Notes: generated by a model not told the origin, from the letters alone. A DNA stretch of 64,000 bases from Peterkaempfera bronchialis (GCF_003258605.2 NZ_CP031264.1:434001-498000), one strand, 5' to 3'. Shown: positions 43,572-52,478, counted from the first letter of the stretch. Numbers and translations are program-made.

Positions 43572-43594
43572 CTATCAGGGACCCTTCCTGATAG
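43572..43594. promoter_or_regulatory. ROK operator, perfect interrupted palindrome
   Basis: CTATCAGG-N7-CCTGATAG is flanked by TTT on both sides. Its arms, spacing and T-rich flanks match ROK/NagC/Mlc-type sites. It lies 35 bases upstream of the ROK start and 92 bases before the MFS start. Confidence 0.75.
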
Positions 43595-43685
43595 TTTTCC
43601 CTCCGCAGGAATCGCCTGCACCACCGTCGACCGGACACACCACCGCAGGGTCGCGCAGCCGCGCACCGGGGGAGGACACTCACGC

Positions 43686-44924
43686 ATGGACCAGCGCGCC
43701 GCAGGAGCCGCCATGGGCGGAGCCGCCGAGGACAGAACCGCCGTACAGAGGGCCAGGGTCGCCGTGGCCGTGGTCTTCGCCCTGCACGGGGCCGTCACCG
43801 GCAGCTTCGCGACCCGTATCCCCTGGATGCAGGAGCGGCTGCACCTGAGTTCCGGCGAACTCGGCGTCGCCCTGATGATGCCCGCAATCGGCGCGTCCCT
43901 GGCGATGCCGCTGGCCAGCCGGATCGTGCACCGCTACGGCGGCCGGGCGGCCGTCCGGGGACTGCTGGCGCTCTGGTGCGCCGCGCTGGCGCTGCCCGCC
44001 GCCGCCCCCGGCCTGCCCTGGTTCTGCCCGGCGCTGCTGCTCTTCGGCGCGACCGCCGGCATGGCGGATGTCGCCATGAACGCGCAGGGCGTGGAGGTCG
44101 AGCAGCGGTTCGGCCGGTCGATCATGTCGGGGCTGCACGGGATGTGGAGCGTCGGCGGGCTGGTGGCCTCCGGCTTCGGCGTCCTGGCCGCCCACGCCGG
44201 GATCGACGCCCGGCTGCACCTCGGGGTGATGGCGGCGCTGCTGGTCGTCGGCGGCCGGCTGGTCTGCCGCCACCTGCTGGACGTACGGCCCGCCGCCGAG
44301 GAGGAGGCGCCGCCGAGGTTCGCGCTGCCGCCCAGGTCGGCGCTGGCCATCGGGCTGGTCGGCTTCTGCGCGGTCTTCGCCGAGGGCGGCAGCGCCGACT
44401 GGTGCGCCGTCTACCTGCGGGACATCACCGGGGCGTCGGCGGGGGTCGCGGCGGCGTGCTACTCGGGGTTCGCGTTCACCATGGCCGGAGCCCGGCTCGC
44501 GGGCGACGCCGTGGTGCGGCGGCTGGGCCCGGTGCGTACCGTGCGGCTGAGCGGTGCGGTGGCCACCGTCGGCGGTCTGCTGGTGGTGGTGTCGGAGAGC
44601 CCGGCGCTGGCAATCCCCGGCTTCGCGCTGCTCGGGGTGGGAATCGCGGTGGTGGTTCCGCTGGCGTTCGCCGCCGCCGGCAAGAGCGGACCCAATCCCA
44701 GCCAGTCCATCGCGGGCGTGGCCACCATCACCTACACCTCCGGGCTGGTCGCCCCGGCGGCGATCGGGCTGCTGGCCCAGGCCACCTCGCTCACCGTCTC
44801 CTTCATGCTGGTCACCGCGCTGGTGTCGGCGCTGGTGCTGTCGGCCGGCGCCCTGCGGCGGGCGGCGGTGACGGTGTCGGCCGGCGCCGCCGCGCCCTCC
44901 GACACCCCGGCCGTCTCGCCCTGA
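43686..44924 (+). CDS. MFS transporter (YbjJ/fucose-permease-like)
   Basis: The 412-residue protein has 12 predicted helices. RIPWMQERLHLSSGELGVAL, MPLASRIVHRYGGRAAVRGL (the A-motif loop), MADVAMNAQGVEVEQRFGRS and the later MSGLHGMWSVGGLVASGFG are characteristic of the YbjJ/FucP-like branch. The divergent ROK repressor and its dyad suggest a sugar or sugar-derivative substrate. ATG 43686 is chosen; the long in-frame extension into the ROK gene is not real. Confidence 0.9.
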   Translation: MDQRAAGAAMGGAAEDRTAVQRARVAVAVVFALHGAVTGSFATRIPWMQERLHLSSGELGVALMMPAIGASLAMPLASRIVHRYGGRAAVRGLLALWCAALALPAAAPGLPWFCPALLLFGATAGMADVAMNAQGVEVEQRFGRSIMSGLHGMWSVGGLVASGFGVLAAHAGIDARLHLGVMAALLVVGGRLVCRHLLDVRPAAEEEAPPRFALPPRSALAIGLVGFCAVFAEGGSADWCAVYLRDITGASAGVAAACYSGFAFTMAGARLAGDAVVRRLGPVRTVRLSGAVATVGGLLVVVSESPALAIPGFALLGVGIAVVVPLAFAAAGKSGPNPSQSIAGVATITYTSGLVAPAAIGLLAQATSLTVSFMLVTALVSALVLSAGALRRAAVTVSAGAAAPSDTPAVSP

Positions 44925-44958
44925 GCGGCGGTCCCGCCCTGAGCCCGCCCGGCCGGTC

Positions 44959-45678
44959 TCAGCCCAGGACGCCCTTGGCCAGCGTGGCCAGGGCGCCCAG
45001 CAGCGCCAGACCCAGCACCAGCCGCCGGGCCTGCCGCTCGGAGAGCCGGTCGCCGAGCAGCCGCCCCAGCACGGCACCGCCTGCCACCCCCGACGCCACC
45101 AGCAGCCAGCCCGGGGCCGCGAGTGCGGGCAGGCCCTTGGCGGCGATCGAGAAGAGGTTGACCAGCACCCCGTAGAACTGCGCATTGGGGACGAACTCCC
45201 GTACCGGCCACCGGGCGTTCACCGCATAGAGGGAGAGGGCAGGGCCGCCCACTCCGGCCGAGGAGTTGAGGAACCCGCTGGCCGCACCGGCCACCACCGC
45301 CCCGGCCCGTCCCCGCAGCGCGGCGACCCGCACGCCGCCGATCACCAGCAGCACGGCGGCGGTGACGGTGAGGCCGATGGCGGTGAGCAGGACCCGTTCG
45401 GGCAGCCGGTCGGCGACCCAGGCCCCGGCCGGGACGGTACAGGCGGCGGCCAGTACCAGCGGCACCATCGCGGAGACCCGCACCCGGCGCCAGCCCCCGC
45501 AGAGCCCGACGGCGCTGATCGCCCCGGCGGCGCAGTTGGAGACCAGGACGCCCTGGCCGGGGCCGACCAGCAGCGCCAGCGCGGGCGCGGTGACCAGCGC
45601 GAAGCCGATGCCGGTGACGCGCTGCACGGAGGCACCGACCAGCACGACGGTGCCCAGCAGCAGCTCTGCGGCGGTCAT
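44959..45678 (-). CDS. TauE/SafE (TSUP) sulfite/anion exporter family protein
   Basis: The 239-residue membrane protein has seven or eight helices. The duplicated TSUP half-motifs RVTGIGFALVTAPALALLVG and VVAGAASGFLNSSAGVGGPA (G-x-x-G-x-G-G-P) are clear. Members export sulfite, sulfoacetate or related organic anions. GGGGAGGG precedes ATG 45678, so the GTG 18 bases upstream is not used. It is convergent with the MFS gene. Confidence 0.9.
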   Translation of the reverse strand: MTAAELLLGTVVLVGASVQRVTGIGFALVTAPALALLVGPGQGVLVSNCAAGAISAVGLCGGWRRVRVSAMVPLVLAAACTVPAGAWVADRLPERVLLTAIGLTVTAAVLLVIGGVRVAALRGRAGAVVAGAASGFLNSSAGVGGPALSLYAVNARWPVREFVPNAQFYGVLVNLFSIAAKGLPALAAPGWLLVASGVAGGAVLGRLLGDRLSERQARRLVLGLALLGALATLAKGVLG

Positions 45679-45867
45679 CGCTGCGGCCCTCCCCACGCCG
45701 GTGGGCGGATCCCGGCGGGAGAGACCGTAGTCCCCGGCCCGGCGGCGGCACCACGGTTTTCCGCCTGCCCCAGGTGCGTACGGTTCGGTGACGGTCCGTC
45801 AGCCAAGCCATACGGCCGACCACCTGCGGCCATAGGACCAGAACCCGGATCCGGCTACGCTCCACGC

Positions 45868-46614
45868 GTGCCCGAAGAACCGCCGCCGCGTGCCGCCCGC
45901 GCACTGCTCCCGCCTCGGGCCCGGCTCGCCCTGCTGGTGCTGCTGCTGTCCGCCGCCGCCTGCTCACTGCTGCTCTGGAGCCCGCAGCGACTGCTCTCCC
46001 CCGGCTTCACCGGGCTGGTCCCGGCCCCCTGGGCGGGCCCGGCCTTTGCCGTACTCTTCGCGCTCAGCACCCTCGCCTTTGTGCCCAAGCCGGTGCTCAA
46101 CGCCGCAGCGGGAGCCCTCTTCGGCATCCACCAGGGGCTGGCACTGGCCGTCGCCGGCACCACCCTCGGCGCGGCGCTCGCCTTCGCGCTGGGGCGCGGA
46201 CTCGGCCGCGATGCGCTGCGCCCGCTGCTGCGTACCAAGGTGCTCGCCGCCCTCGACCGGCGGCTGACCCACCAGGGCTTCCGCAGCGTCCTGCTGCTGC
46301 GCATCATCCCCGGCGTCCCGTTCGCCGCCGCCAACTACGGCGCGGCCTTCTCCGGCGTGCGGCCGCTGGTGTTCCTCACCGCGACGGCGGTCGGCGTGGT
46401 CCCGGGTACGGCCGCCTATGTGGTCGCCGGCGCCTCGGCGGCCTCCCCCACCTCCCCCGCCTTCCTGCTGTCGGCGGGACTGATCGTCGCCACCGGCCTC
46501 TTCAGCACCGTCTCCCTGTGGCGGGCCCGACGCCGGTCGACCCCCCGTCCGGCCGAGCCGGTGCCGTCCCGCCCCGGCTCTCGGGGTGCCAGGGGTCAGC
46601 GCTCCTCCGCGTAG
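45868..46614 (+). CDS. TVP38/TMEM64 (VTT-domain) membrane protein
   Basis: The 248-residue membrane protein has the VTT domain (residues 45-200), with LAFVPKPVLNAAAGALFGIH and RSVLLLRIIPGVPFAAANYG, the re-entrant helix motifs shared with DedA. It is probably a lipid scramblase. GTG 45868 is 6 bases after TACGCT, so the message is likely leaderless. The charged C-terminal tail overlaps the 3' end of the convergent hydrolase gene by 19 bases. A DedA relative also occurs at 26.6 kb. Confidence 0.88.
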   Translation: MPEEPPPRAARALLPPRARLALLVLLLSAAACSLLLWSPQRLLSPGFTGLVPAPWAGPAFAVLFALSTLAFVPKPVLNAAAGALFGIHQGLALAVAGTTLGAALAFALGRGLGRDALRPLLRTKVLAALDRRLTHQGFRSVLLLRIIPGVPFAAANYGAAFSGVRPLVFLTATAVGVVPGTAAYVVAGASAASPTSPAFLLSAGLIVATGLFSTVSLWRARRRSTPRPAEPVPSRPGSRGARGQRSSA

Positions 46615-47426
46615 ACGGTGCGCAGGAAGTCCTCAAGGATCCGGTTGTAGGCGTCCGGCTGCTCCATGGTGGGCATGTGGGCGGCGCCCTCGATGGTCGT
46701 GATGCGGCCGTCGGGCACGGTGGTGGCGATGCGTTCGGCTATGGCCGCGAGGTCTGGCGTGTCGAGGGCGCCGTTGACGGCCAGGACGGGGACGGTGATC
46801 TCCTTGGCGCGGGTCGCGGTGTCGGGCACGGGGCGGTGGTGGTCCGGTTCGGCGGCGGTGTGCTTGGTGATGGTCCGCCGCGCCATCTCCCGCAGCCGTC
46901 GTACGACCGCGGGGTCGATGTCGTCGAGTGTGCGGTGCGGCCCGGCCGCCCAGAGCGCGGACCCGTCGATCCAGCCCTCGATGTCGCCTGCTGCCAGTGC
47001 GCGGGCCTGGGCGGCCTGGACGTCCCTGGCCCAGGGGTCGTGGAGTTCGGGTGCGCTGGTGCCGCCGCCGCTGATGACCAGCGCGCGTACCAGGTCCGGG
47101 TGGACCAGTGCGGTGTCGACCGCGATCGTCGCCCCCATCGACACCCCGGCGAGGACGGCGGGGCCGACCCCGAGGTGGCGCAGCAGCGCGGCGAGGTCGT
47201 CGGTCTGGCGGAAGGGCCTGCTCGCATTGGCGGAGGCGCCGTGTCCCCGGGCGTCCGGTGCGATCACCCGGTGGTGGCGTGCGAGGACCGGCACCTGGTC
47301 GTCCCACATGGTGTGGTCCAGGTAGCCGCCGTGCAGCAGCACCAGCGGTCGGCCGGCGCCGGTGTCGCGGTAGGCGAGGAGGCCGTCCTCGGACGCGAAG
47401 GTGAAGATGTCGGAGGCGTCATTCAT
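46596..47426 (-). CDS. Alpha/beta hydrolase
   Basis: The 276-residue enzyme has the fold's elements: oxyanion HGG in PLVLLHGGYLDHTMWDDQVP, nucleophile elbow AGVSMGAT (Ser), acid in the NGALDTPD region and catalytic His in EGAAHMPTMEQP. It is similar to 3-oxoadipate enol-lactonase-like esterases. Reverse-strand TTGCCA, a 17-bp spacer, CACCTT and 7 bases lead directly to ATG 47426, indicating a leaderless promoter. A MarR-type palindrome overlaps its start. It is divergent from the MarR gene and probably its target. Confidence 0.92.
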   Translation of the reverse strand: MNDASDIFTFASEDGLLAYRDTGAGRPLVLLHGGYLDHTMWDDQVPVLARHHRVIAPDARGHGASANASRPFRQTDDLAALLRHLGVGPAVLAGVSMGATIAVDTALVHPDLVRALVISGGGTSAPELHDPWARDVQAAQARALAAGDIEGWIDGSALWAAGPHRTLDDIDPAVVRRLREMARRTITKHTAAEPDHHRPVPDTATRAKEITVPVLAVNGALDTPDLAAIAERIATTVPDGRITTIEGAAHMPTMEQPDAYNRILEDFLRTVYAEER

Positions 47427-47474
47427 GACAACCAAGGTGTCATCTTCTCCCGACATTGGCAACCGAGGTGTCAT
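47425..47474. promoter_or_regulatory. Pair of MarR-type operators
   Basis: Site 1 (47425-47443) is ATGACA-N7-TGTCAT; site 2 (47456-47474) shares CAACCGAGGTGTCATC with it (one mismatch in 16). They are 31 bp apart, three helical turns. Site 1 overlaps the hydrolase start codon and site 2 lies 10 bases before the MarR start. Confidence 0.75.
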
Positions 47475-47483
47475 CATGGTCGG

Positions 47484-47960
47484 GTGACCGACCTCGACCC
47501 GCCCCTCGCGCCCGATGACCTCTCCCACCGGCTCATGGAGGTGTTCGCCCTGGTGGGGCCGCTGTACCGGCGGGTGCAGCGCAAGGTCGAGCAGGACGCG
47601 CCGATCCAGGGGCTCTCCATCGGCGTACGCGCCGTGCTGGACCTGCTCCGCGAGCACGGGCCCATGACCGTGCCGCAGATGGGCCGCGCCCAGGCGCTGA
47701 GCCGCCAGTTCGTACAGCGCATGGTCAATGACGCCATGGCGCAGCACCTGGTCGAAGCCCTCCCGAACCCCGCCCACCAGCGGTCCTCGCTCATCCGGCT
47801 GACCGACGACGGCCGGGCGGCCATCACCGCCGTGACCACCCGCGAGCGCGCCCTGCTGCGCCAGGTCGGCGGCGACCTCACCGAGGCCGACGTCGCGGCC
47901 TGCGTACGGGTCCTCAGCCGGATGCTGGAACTCTTCGACGACGTCGATGTGAACGGCTGA
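47484..47960 (+). CDS. MarR-family transcriptional regulator
   Basis: The 158-residue winged-helix protein has SHRLMEVFALVGPLYRRVQR in the dimerisation helix and AVLDLLREHGPMTVPQMGRA with QALSRQFVQRMVNDAMAQHL as the DNA-reading region. Wing residues follow in QRSSLIRLTDDGRA. It probably represses itself and the divergent hydrolase through the twin dyads, with release by a phenolic or other ligand. GTG 47484. Next on the strand is DUF2809 after 37 bases. Confidence 0.92.
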   Translation: MTDLDPPLAPDDLSHRLMEVFALVGPLYRRVQRKVEQDAPIQGLSIGVRAVLDLLREHGPMTVPQMGRAQALSRQFVQRMVNDAMAQHLVEALPNPAHQRSSLIRLTDDGRAAITAVTTRERALLRQVGGDLTEADVAACVRVLSRMLELFDDVDVNG

Positions 47961-47997
47961 TCCACACTCCCGGCCCCCACCGGTAGGGTCACTGCCC

Positions 47998-48423
47998 GTG
48001 GACGGCATACGGATCGGCACGGCAGCCGGGCGGCCCCTGCGGACCAGGGCGGCTGCGGCCGGGGCCGCATTGCTGACGGTGGCCGCCGGGCTGGCGGTCA
48101 GGTCGGTGGTGGGCGGCGAGTTCGCGGCGCGGTCCGGGACGGCGCTCTACACGGTGCTGGTGTACACGCTGGTGGTGGTGGCGGCGCCCCGGGCACGGCC
48201 GGTCATGGTGGCCGGGGTGGCCCTGGGGGTGAGCTGGGCGGTGGAGTTCCTCCAGCTCAGCGGGGTGCCCGCGGAGCTGTCCGCCCGGAGCTGGCCGGCC
48301 CGGATGGTGCTGGGTTCCACCTTCGACCCGGCGGACCTGCCCTGGTACGCGGTGGGCGCCGCGCTCGGCTGGCTGGCCCATGTCGCGGTACGGGCGATCG
48401 GCGCCCCGGCCCGAGACCGCTGA
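47998..48423 (+). CDS. DUF2809 membrane protein
   Basis: The 141-residue protein has four hydrophobic segments. GTALYTVLVYTLVVVAAPRA, then GVSWAVEFLQLSGVPAELSA and LVLGSTFDPADLPWYAVGAA-like text (here MVLGSTFDPADLPWYAVG), are the DUF2809 hallmarks. Function unknown; related to VanZ-like proteins. GTG 47998 lies 8 bases after TAGGGT, a strong actinomycete -10, implying a leaderless mRNA. The convergent phosphatase gene ends 17 bases later. Confidence 0.88.
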   Translation: MDGIRIGTAAGRPLRTRAAAAGAALLTVAAGLAVRSVVGGEFAARSGTALYTVLVYTLVVVAAPRARPVMVAGVALGVSWAVEFLQLSGVPAELSARSWPARMVLGSTFDPADLPWYAVGAALGWLAHVAVRAIGAPARDR

Positions 48424-48439
48424 AGGCACCGGGCGGGGG

Positions 48440-50518
48440 TCAGTCCTCGGCGTCGCGGCCGACCACGAACTCGCTCCAGACGCACTTGCCGGTGCCGCGC
48501 GGGTCCACCCCCCACACATCGGCGACCCGGTCGACCAGCAGCATGCCGCGCCCCGAGGTGGCCTCCCAGCCCGGCTCGCGGCGGCGGGGCAGGGCGCTGG
48601 AGCGGTCCTGCACCTCGACCCTCAGCCGGCGGTGAGGCCCGGTCAGCAGCCGCAGGCTCAGCAGCGCCCCGCCGTCGGTGTGCCGCAGCGCATTGGTGAC
48701 CAGTTCGTCGGCGACCAGCTCGATCTCGTCGGACCGCTCGGGGACACCCCAGGCCCGCGCCGCCTCGCGGATCAGATGGCGGGCGGCGATCAGCGCCTGG
48801 GGGTCGCCCGGGGCGATGTACTGGTGCAGAAAGCGGGCCTGCTCGGCGGCGGTGCCCTCCTCCCGGCTGAGCAGCAGCAGCGCCATGTCGTCCTCGCCAC
48901 CGGTCTGCTCCGTCATCACCTCGCAGAGCCGGTCGGCCAGCTTCTCCAGGTCGCCCGGCCCCTGGTGGACGACCCGGCCGAGCAGGTCCATGCCGTCGTC
49001 CAGGTCCCCGCCGGGCTTCTCCACCAGGCCGTCGCTGCACAGCAGCAGGCTCTCCCCCGGGGCGAGCTCAAAGGCGGTGACCGGGTACTCCAGGTCGCCG
49101 AACTGGGCGGAGAGCCCCAGCGGCAGCCCCACCGGGCCGGGGACCTGGCGGCACCAGCCGTCGGTATGGCGCAGCATGGGCGCGATATGCCCGGCCCGCA
49201 CCACCCGCACCGCGCCGTCGGCGGGGTCCACGTCGGCGTAGACGCAGGTGGCGAAGCGCTCGGTGTCCAGCTCGCAGAGGAAGACCGAGGCGCGGGCCAT
49301 CACGGTGGCCGGCGAGTGGCCCTCGGCGGCGTAGGCGCGCAGGGCGATCCGCAGCTGCCCCATGACGGCGGCGGCATGGGTGTCATGGCCCTGGACGTCG
49401 CCGACCATCACCCCGACCCGGCCGCCCGGCAGCGGGACGGCGTCGTACCAGTCGCCGCCGATGTCCCGGCCGAGGCGGGCGGAGCGGTAGCGGGCCGCCA
49501 CGGCGACGCCGGGCACCTGGGGGAGGCTGCGCGGCAGCATGGCGTTCTGGAGGCCCTTGGCCAGGTCGTGCTCCTGGTCGAAGAGCACCGCCCGTTGCAG
49601 GCTCTGCGCGATGCCGCTGCTGAGCGCGACCAGCAGGTTGCGCTCCTCGGCGGTGAAGGCGTCCTTGTCGCGGTAGAGCAGGCCGAGGCCGCCGATCGCG
49701 CGGCTCTGGGCGACCAGCGGCAGATAGGCGGCGGCGGAGACACCGAGCGGGCTGATGTGGGGCCACAGGTGCGGATAGCGCTTCGCGAACTCGTCGGCGG
49801 AGGTCAGGAAGACGGGCGCCGTGGTGCGGACCACCTCGCTCAGCGGGTAGTCGTCCTCGATCCGCGACCACTCCAGCTCGGGGACCAGGGTGCCCTCCCG
49901 GCCCTCCGCGATCACCTGTATCCGGCCGCCCTCGACCACCCCGAGGACCAGGCTGGCCGCGCCGAGCCGCCCGAGGCCGTCCGGGTCGCTCAGTACCGCC
50001 GTGACGTCCTGGACGGTGATGGCATTGGCCAGCGCGGCGGTGGTGCCCTCGACCACGCTGGTCTGGCGGTCCCGTTCGCGCTCCACGGACAGCCGCTCGG
50101 CGGCCTGCTCCAGCTCCTCGGTGGCGTCCCGGAGGATGCCGATCACCCGGCGCGGCAGGCCGTCGGGGCCCCGGTGGATATGGCCCTGGGCGTGCAGCCA
50201 GCGGCGGCCTCCGTCGGGGCGCAGCACCCGGAAGTAGAAGCCGTAGGCGGTGGAGCCGTCCTTGAACGCCTGGGAGATCCTGGCCTGTACGCCGGACCGC
50301 TCCTCGGCGGGCATCCGGGCGGCGAGGACGGTGGGATCGGCGTGGTACTCGTCGGATGCCACTCCGTAGACCTTGAGCGCGGGCTCGTCCAGGTGGATCC
50401 GGCCGGTGTCCACCTCCCAGTCGAAGCTGCCCATCCGGTTGAGGGCGAGGCTGGCGTCCGGACCCGCGGGCCACGGGGCCGGCAGCTCGGTGCCGGACTC
50501 GGTTGCGCGCTCGTCCAT
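48440..50518 (-). CDS. PAS-GAF-SpoIIE phosphatase with RsbW-like ATPase domain
   Basis: The 692-residue protein has a PAS domain (about 30-140: MGSFDWEVDTGRIHLDEPAL), a GAF domain (about 165-315), a PP2C/SpoIIE phosphatase (about 335-545, with IGGDWYDAVPLPGGRVGVMV and VGDVQGHDTHAAAVMGQL holding the metal Asps) and a C-terminal HATPase kinase-like domain (ELVADELVTNALRHTDGG). Such proteins tune sigma factors through anti-anti-sigma factors and are numerous in Streptomyces. The PAS ligand is not evident. GGGAGG precedes ATG 50518. Confidence 0.93.
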   Translation of the reverse strand: MDERATESGTELPAPWPAGPDASLALNRMGSFDWEVDTGRIHLDEPALKVYGVASDEYHADPTVLAARMPAEERSGVQARISQAFKDGSTAYGFYFRVLRPDGGRRWLHAQGHIHRGPDGLPRRVIGILRDATEELEQAAERLSVERERDRQTSVVEGTTAALANAITVQDVTAVLSDPDGLGRLGAASLVLGVVEGGRIQVIAEGREGTLVPELEWSRIEDDYPLSEVVRTTAPVFLTSADEFAKRYPHLWPHISPLGVSAAAYLPLVAQSRAIGGLGLLYRDKDAFTAEERNLLVALSSGIAQSLQRAVLFDQEHDLAKGLQNAMLPRSLPQVPGVAVAARYRSARLGRDIGGDWYDAVPLPGGRVGVMVGDVQGHDTHAAAVMGQLRIALRAYAAEGHSPATVMARASVFLCELDTERFATCVYADVDPADGAVRVVRAGHIAPMLRHTDGWCRQVPGPVGLPLGLSAQFGDLEYPVTAFELAPGESLLLCSDGLVEKPGGDLDDGMDLLGRVVHQGPGDLEKLADRLCEVMTEQTGGEDDMALLLLSREEGTAAEQARFLHQYIAPGDPQALIAARHLIREAARAWGVPERSDEIELVADELVTNALRHTDGGALLSLRLLTGPHRRLRVEVQDRSSALPRRREPGWEATSGRGMLLVDRVADVWGVDPRGTGKCVWSEFVVGRDAED

Positions 50519-50614
50519 CTCGCCTCCCGATGCGGTGAGCCGCCGCGGGCAGCGCTCCCATGCTGTGGAACAGGTCACAGCCTAACTTTGCCCGGGCGGT
50601 CGATGGTGAGCGGG

Positions 50615-51577
50615 TCACCCGTACAGCTCTGCCGTGGCGCGTGCGGTGGCGGCGATCCGCTCGCGAAGTTCGGGGGGTCCGAGCACCTCGGCGCCGGCGC
50701 CGAGCCGCAGTAGGTCCCAGGCCGCGTGCCGGAGGGACTCCACGGGGAGCGCCACCCGGAGGCGGCCGTCCGGGCCGGGGGCGCCGGCCGCCTCGACGGC
50801 GTGGGCCTGGACGGGGGCGAAGAGGGCCCGCACCCGGCGGGCGGCCTCCTCGGTGAGCAGGATGTCCACGCTCTGCCCATAGGCGGACTCCTGGAAGCCT
50901 CGGGACCAGCCGTCCCAGTAGGCGGCCAGGTCGAAGTCGGGCGGGCGTTCGAAGGGGTCGCCCTGGGAGCACGCCAGGATGCGGGCGACCCGGTAGGTGC
51001 GGAAGCCGCCGTCGGCTGCGGCGACCAGGTACCACTCGCCGGCCTTGAGGACCACGCCCAGCGGCTCCACGGCGCGGTCGACCTCGGCCGGGCCCCACTT
51101 GCGGTAGCGGATGCGCAGCGCGCGCTGCCGCCAGACGGCGTCGGCGACGGTGCCCAGGTGCGGCACCGGGGAGGCTTCGGCGAACCAGCGGCCGGGGTCG
51201 AGGTGGAAGCGCTCCCGGATGCGCTCGGCCCGCTCCCCGGTCTCGGCGGGCAGCGCGGCCAGCAGCTTCAGCCGGGCGCTGGCCAGCTCCGCGCCGAGGC
51301 CCAGCTCGGCGGCCGGGCCGGGCAGTCCGGCCAGGAAGAGCGAACCGGCCTCGTCGGCGTTGAGCCCGGTGAGCCGGGTGCGGTAGCCGTCCAGCAGCCG
51401 GTAGCCGCCGTCGGGACCCCGGTCCGCGTAGACCGGGACGCCGACGGCGGCCAACGCCTCGACATCCCGGTAGACCGTGCGGACCGACACCTCCAGCTCG
51501 GCCGCCAGCTCCCCGGCGGTCAGCCGGCCTCGGTTCTGGAGCAGCAGGAGCAGGGAGAGCAGTCGATCGGCTCGCAT
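50615..51577 (-). CDS. WYL-domain transcriptional regulator
   Basis: The 320-residue protein begins MRADRLLSLLLLLQNRGRLT, with HTH AGELAAELEVSVRTVYRDVE, and a WYL domain around residues 145-215 (RIRYRKWGPAEVDRAVEPLG, then VLKAGEWYLVAAADGGFRTY). The C-terminal WCX domain follows. It is typical of YobV/DeoR-like metabolite or nucleic-acid sensors. The reverse-strand neighbour upstream is the YrdB gene with its echo. Start ATG 51577. Confidence 0.92.
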   Translation of the reverse strand: MRADRLLSLLLLLQNRGRLTAGELAAELEVSVRTVYRDVEALAAVGVPVYADRGPDGGYRLLDGYRTRLTGLNADEAGSLFLAGLPGPAAELGLGAELASARLKLLAALPAETGERAERIRERFHLDPGRWFAEASPVPHLGTVADAVWRQRALRIRYRKWGPAEVDRAVEPLGVVLKAGEWYLVAAADGGFRTYRVARILACSQGDPFERPPDFDLAAYWDGWSRGFQESAYGQSVDILLTEEAARRVRALFAPVQAHAVEAAGAPGPDGRLRVALPVESLRHAAWDLLRLGAGAEVLGPPELRERIAATARATAELYG

Positions 51578-51618
51578 GGGGCGATTCTGCCTCGCGGCGG
51601 CGGGTGAGCGGATGCCCA

Positions 51619-51716
51619 GGCGGTCCGGGGTCAGCCGGGGGCGGCGGCATTGGCCACCAGGACGGCGGCGAAGACGCCCGCGAACAGCAGACGGCCCGCG
51701 ACGGCGAGGGCGGCGT
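51619..51716 (-). repeat. Decayed in-frame copy of the YrdB gene 3' end
   Basis: Downstream of the YrdB stop codon the reverse strand again reads [19 protein letters not shown]-stop, against [20 protein letters not shown] and further residues in the gene. The copy lacks 42 bases (14 codons) compared with the gene, so the frame is kept, and it carries the same GTCCGGGGTCAGCCGGGGGC ending. About 95 bases are recognisably shared. Confidence 0.85.
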
Positions 51717-51753
51717 ACGGCGGTGGTGGAACGAATAGCCCGGCGGTCCGGGG

Positions 51754-52134
51754 TCAGCCGGGGGCGCCGGGGCGGGGTGGGTGCCAGGCACCGAGGGTGG
51801 CGAGGGCGGCGGTGTTGGCCACCAGGACGGCGGCGAATACGCCCGCGAGCAGCGGATGGCCGGTGGCGGCGAGGGCGGCCACCGCGGCGCCCATGACGGC
51901 GAGCTGGGTGGCCAGCCAAGCGGCGGGTGAGCGCCGCACCGGGGCGCGCGGGGCGGCGTAGCGGCCCCAGAGGAGCGCGGCGGCCGACGGGAGCACGGCG
52001 GCGAGGGCGATCCGCAGCGGCAGCGGCCCGCCCAGGTTGTACCCGTCGAACCCGCCGTAGCCGAGGGCGGCCAGGGCGCACAGTTCCAGCAGGAAGCGCA
52101 GCGCCAGATTGAGCGCGGTGGCCGCAGCCCGCAT
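51754..52134 (-). CDS. YrdB-family (DUF2568) membrane protein
   Basis: The 126-residue protein has four helices with the YrdB pattern: [20 protein letters not shown], then [20 protein letters not shown] and [17 protein letters not shown]. Function unknown; it is often next to tellurite or stress genes. Its 3' end is repeated past the stop. The Arg/Pro C-terminus after the last helix may come from frame wandering near the repeat. Start ATG 52134. Confidence 0.87.
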   Translation of the reverse strand: MRAAATALNLALRFLLELCALAALGYGGFDGYNLGGPLPLRIALAAVLPSAAALLWGRYAAPRAPVRRSPAAWLATQLAVMGAAVAALAATGHPLLAGVFAAVLVANTAALATLGAWHPPRPGAPG

Positions 52135-52280
52135 CGTCCATCCCCCCCGTCTCGGTGACGCCGTGCCCGATTGCCGTGCCCGATCGCCGTGCCCGACGGT
52201 CGGCCAGCGTAGCGGGCAGCGCGCGAGGCCGGTCGGAAATGGTTCGCGGTGGGCAGCGGAGGCCGGTCAGGATGGCCGTC

Positions 52281-52478
52281 ATGACCGGTACACGTACCGC
52301 GCCGCCCTTTGTCGGCGGCGAACGGGACCTGCTCGACTCCTGGCTGGACTTCCATCGGGCCACCCTCGCCATGAAGTGCGAGGGCAGCGACACCTCCTGA
52401 CCGCGCCACAGCCTCTTGGCCACCGTCGGGCATGCCGACCTGCTCCGCGAGCGGATCGACGGCGCCACGGGAGACTGA
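52281..52478 (+). pseudogene. DUF664/DinB-like (mini-circle) protein remnant
   Basis: ATG 52281 begins [20 protein letters not shown], then [15 protein letters not shown], the N-terminus of DUF664 proteins (about 165-190 residues). A stop at 52398 follows immediately. The same frame then shows GHADLLRERIDGATGD-stop, the natural C-terminus. So the middle, including the metal-site histidines, was deleted and the joint carries a stop. Dead gene. Confidence 0.85.

Noticed and set aside
50547-50560. CebR-like box upstream of the SpoIIE gene
   Set aside because: GGGCAGCGCTCCCA matches only 12 of 14 positions and has lost symmetry at two bases in one arm, so chance is plausible.
49383-52433. Reverse-strand open frame of 1016 codons
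   Set aside because: It overlaps the SpoIIE phosphatase, WYL and YrdB genes in a different frame and has no recognisable motif.
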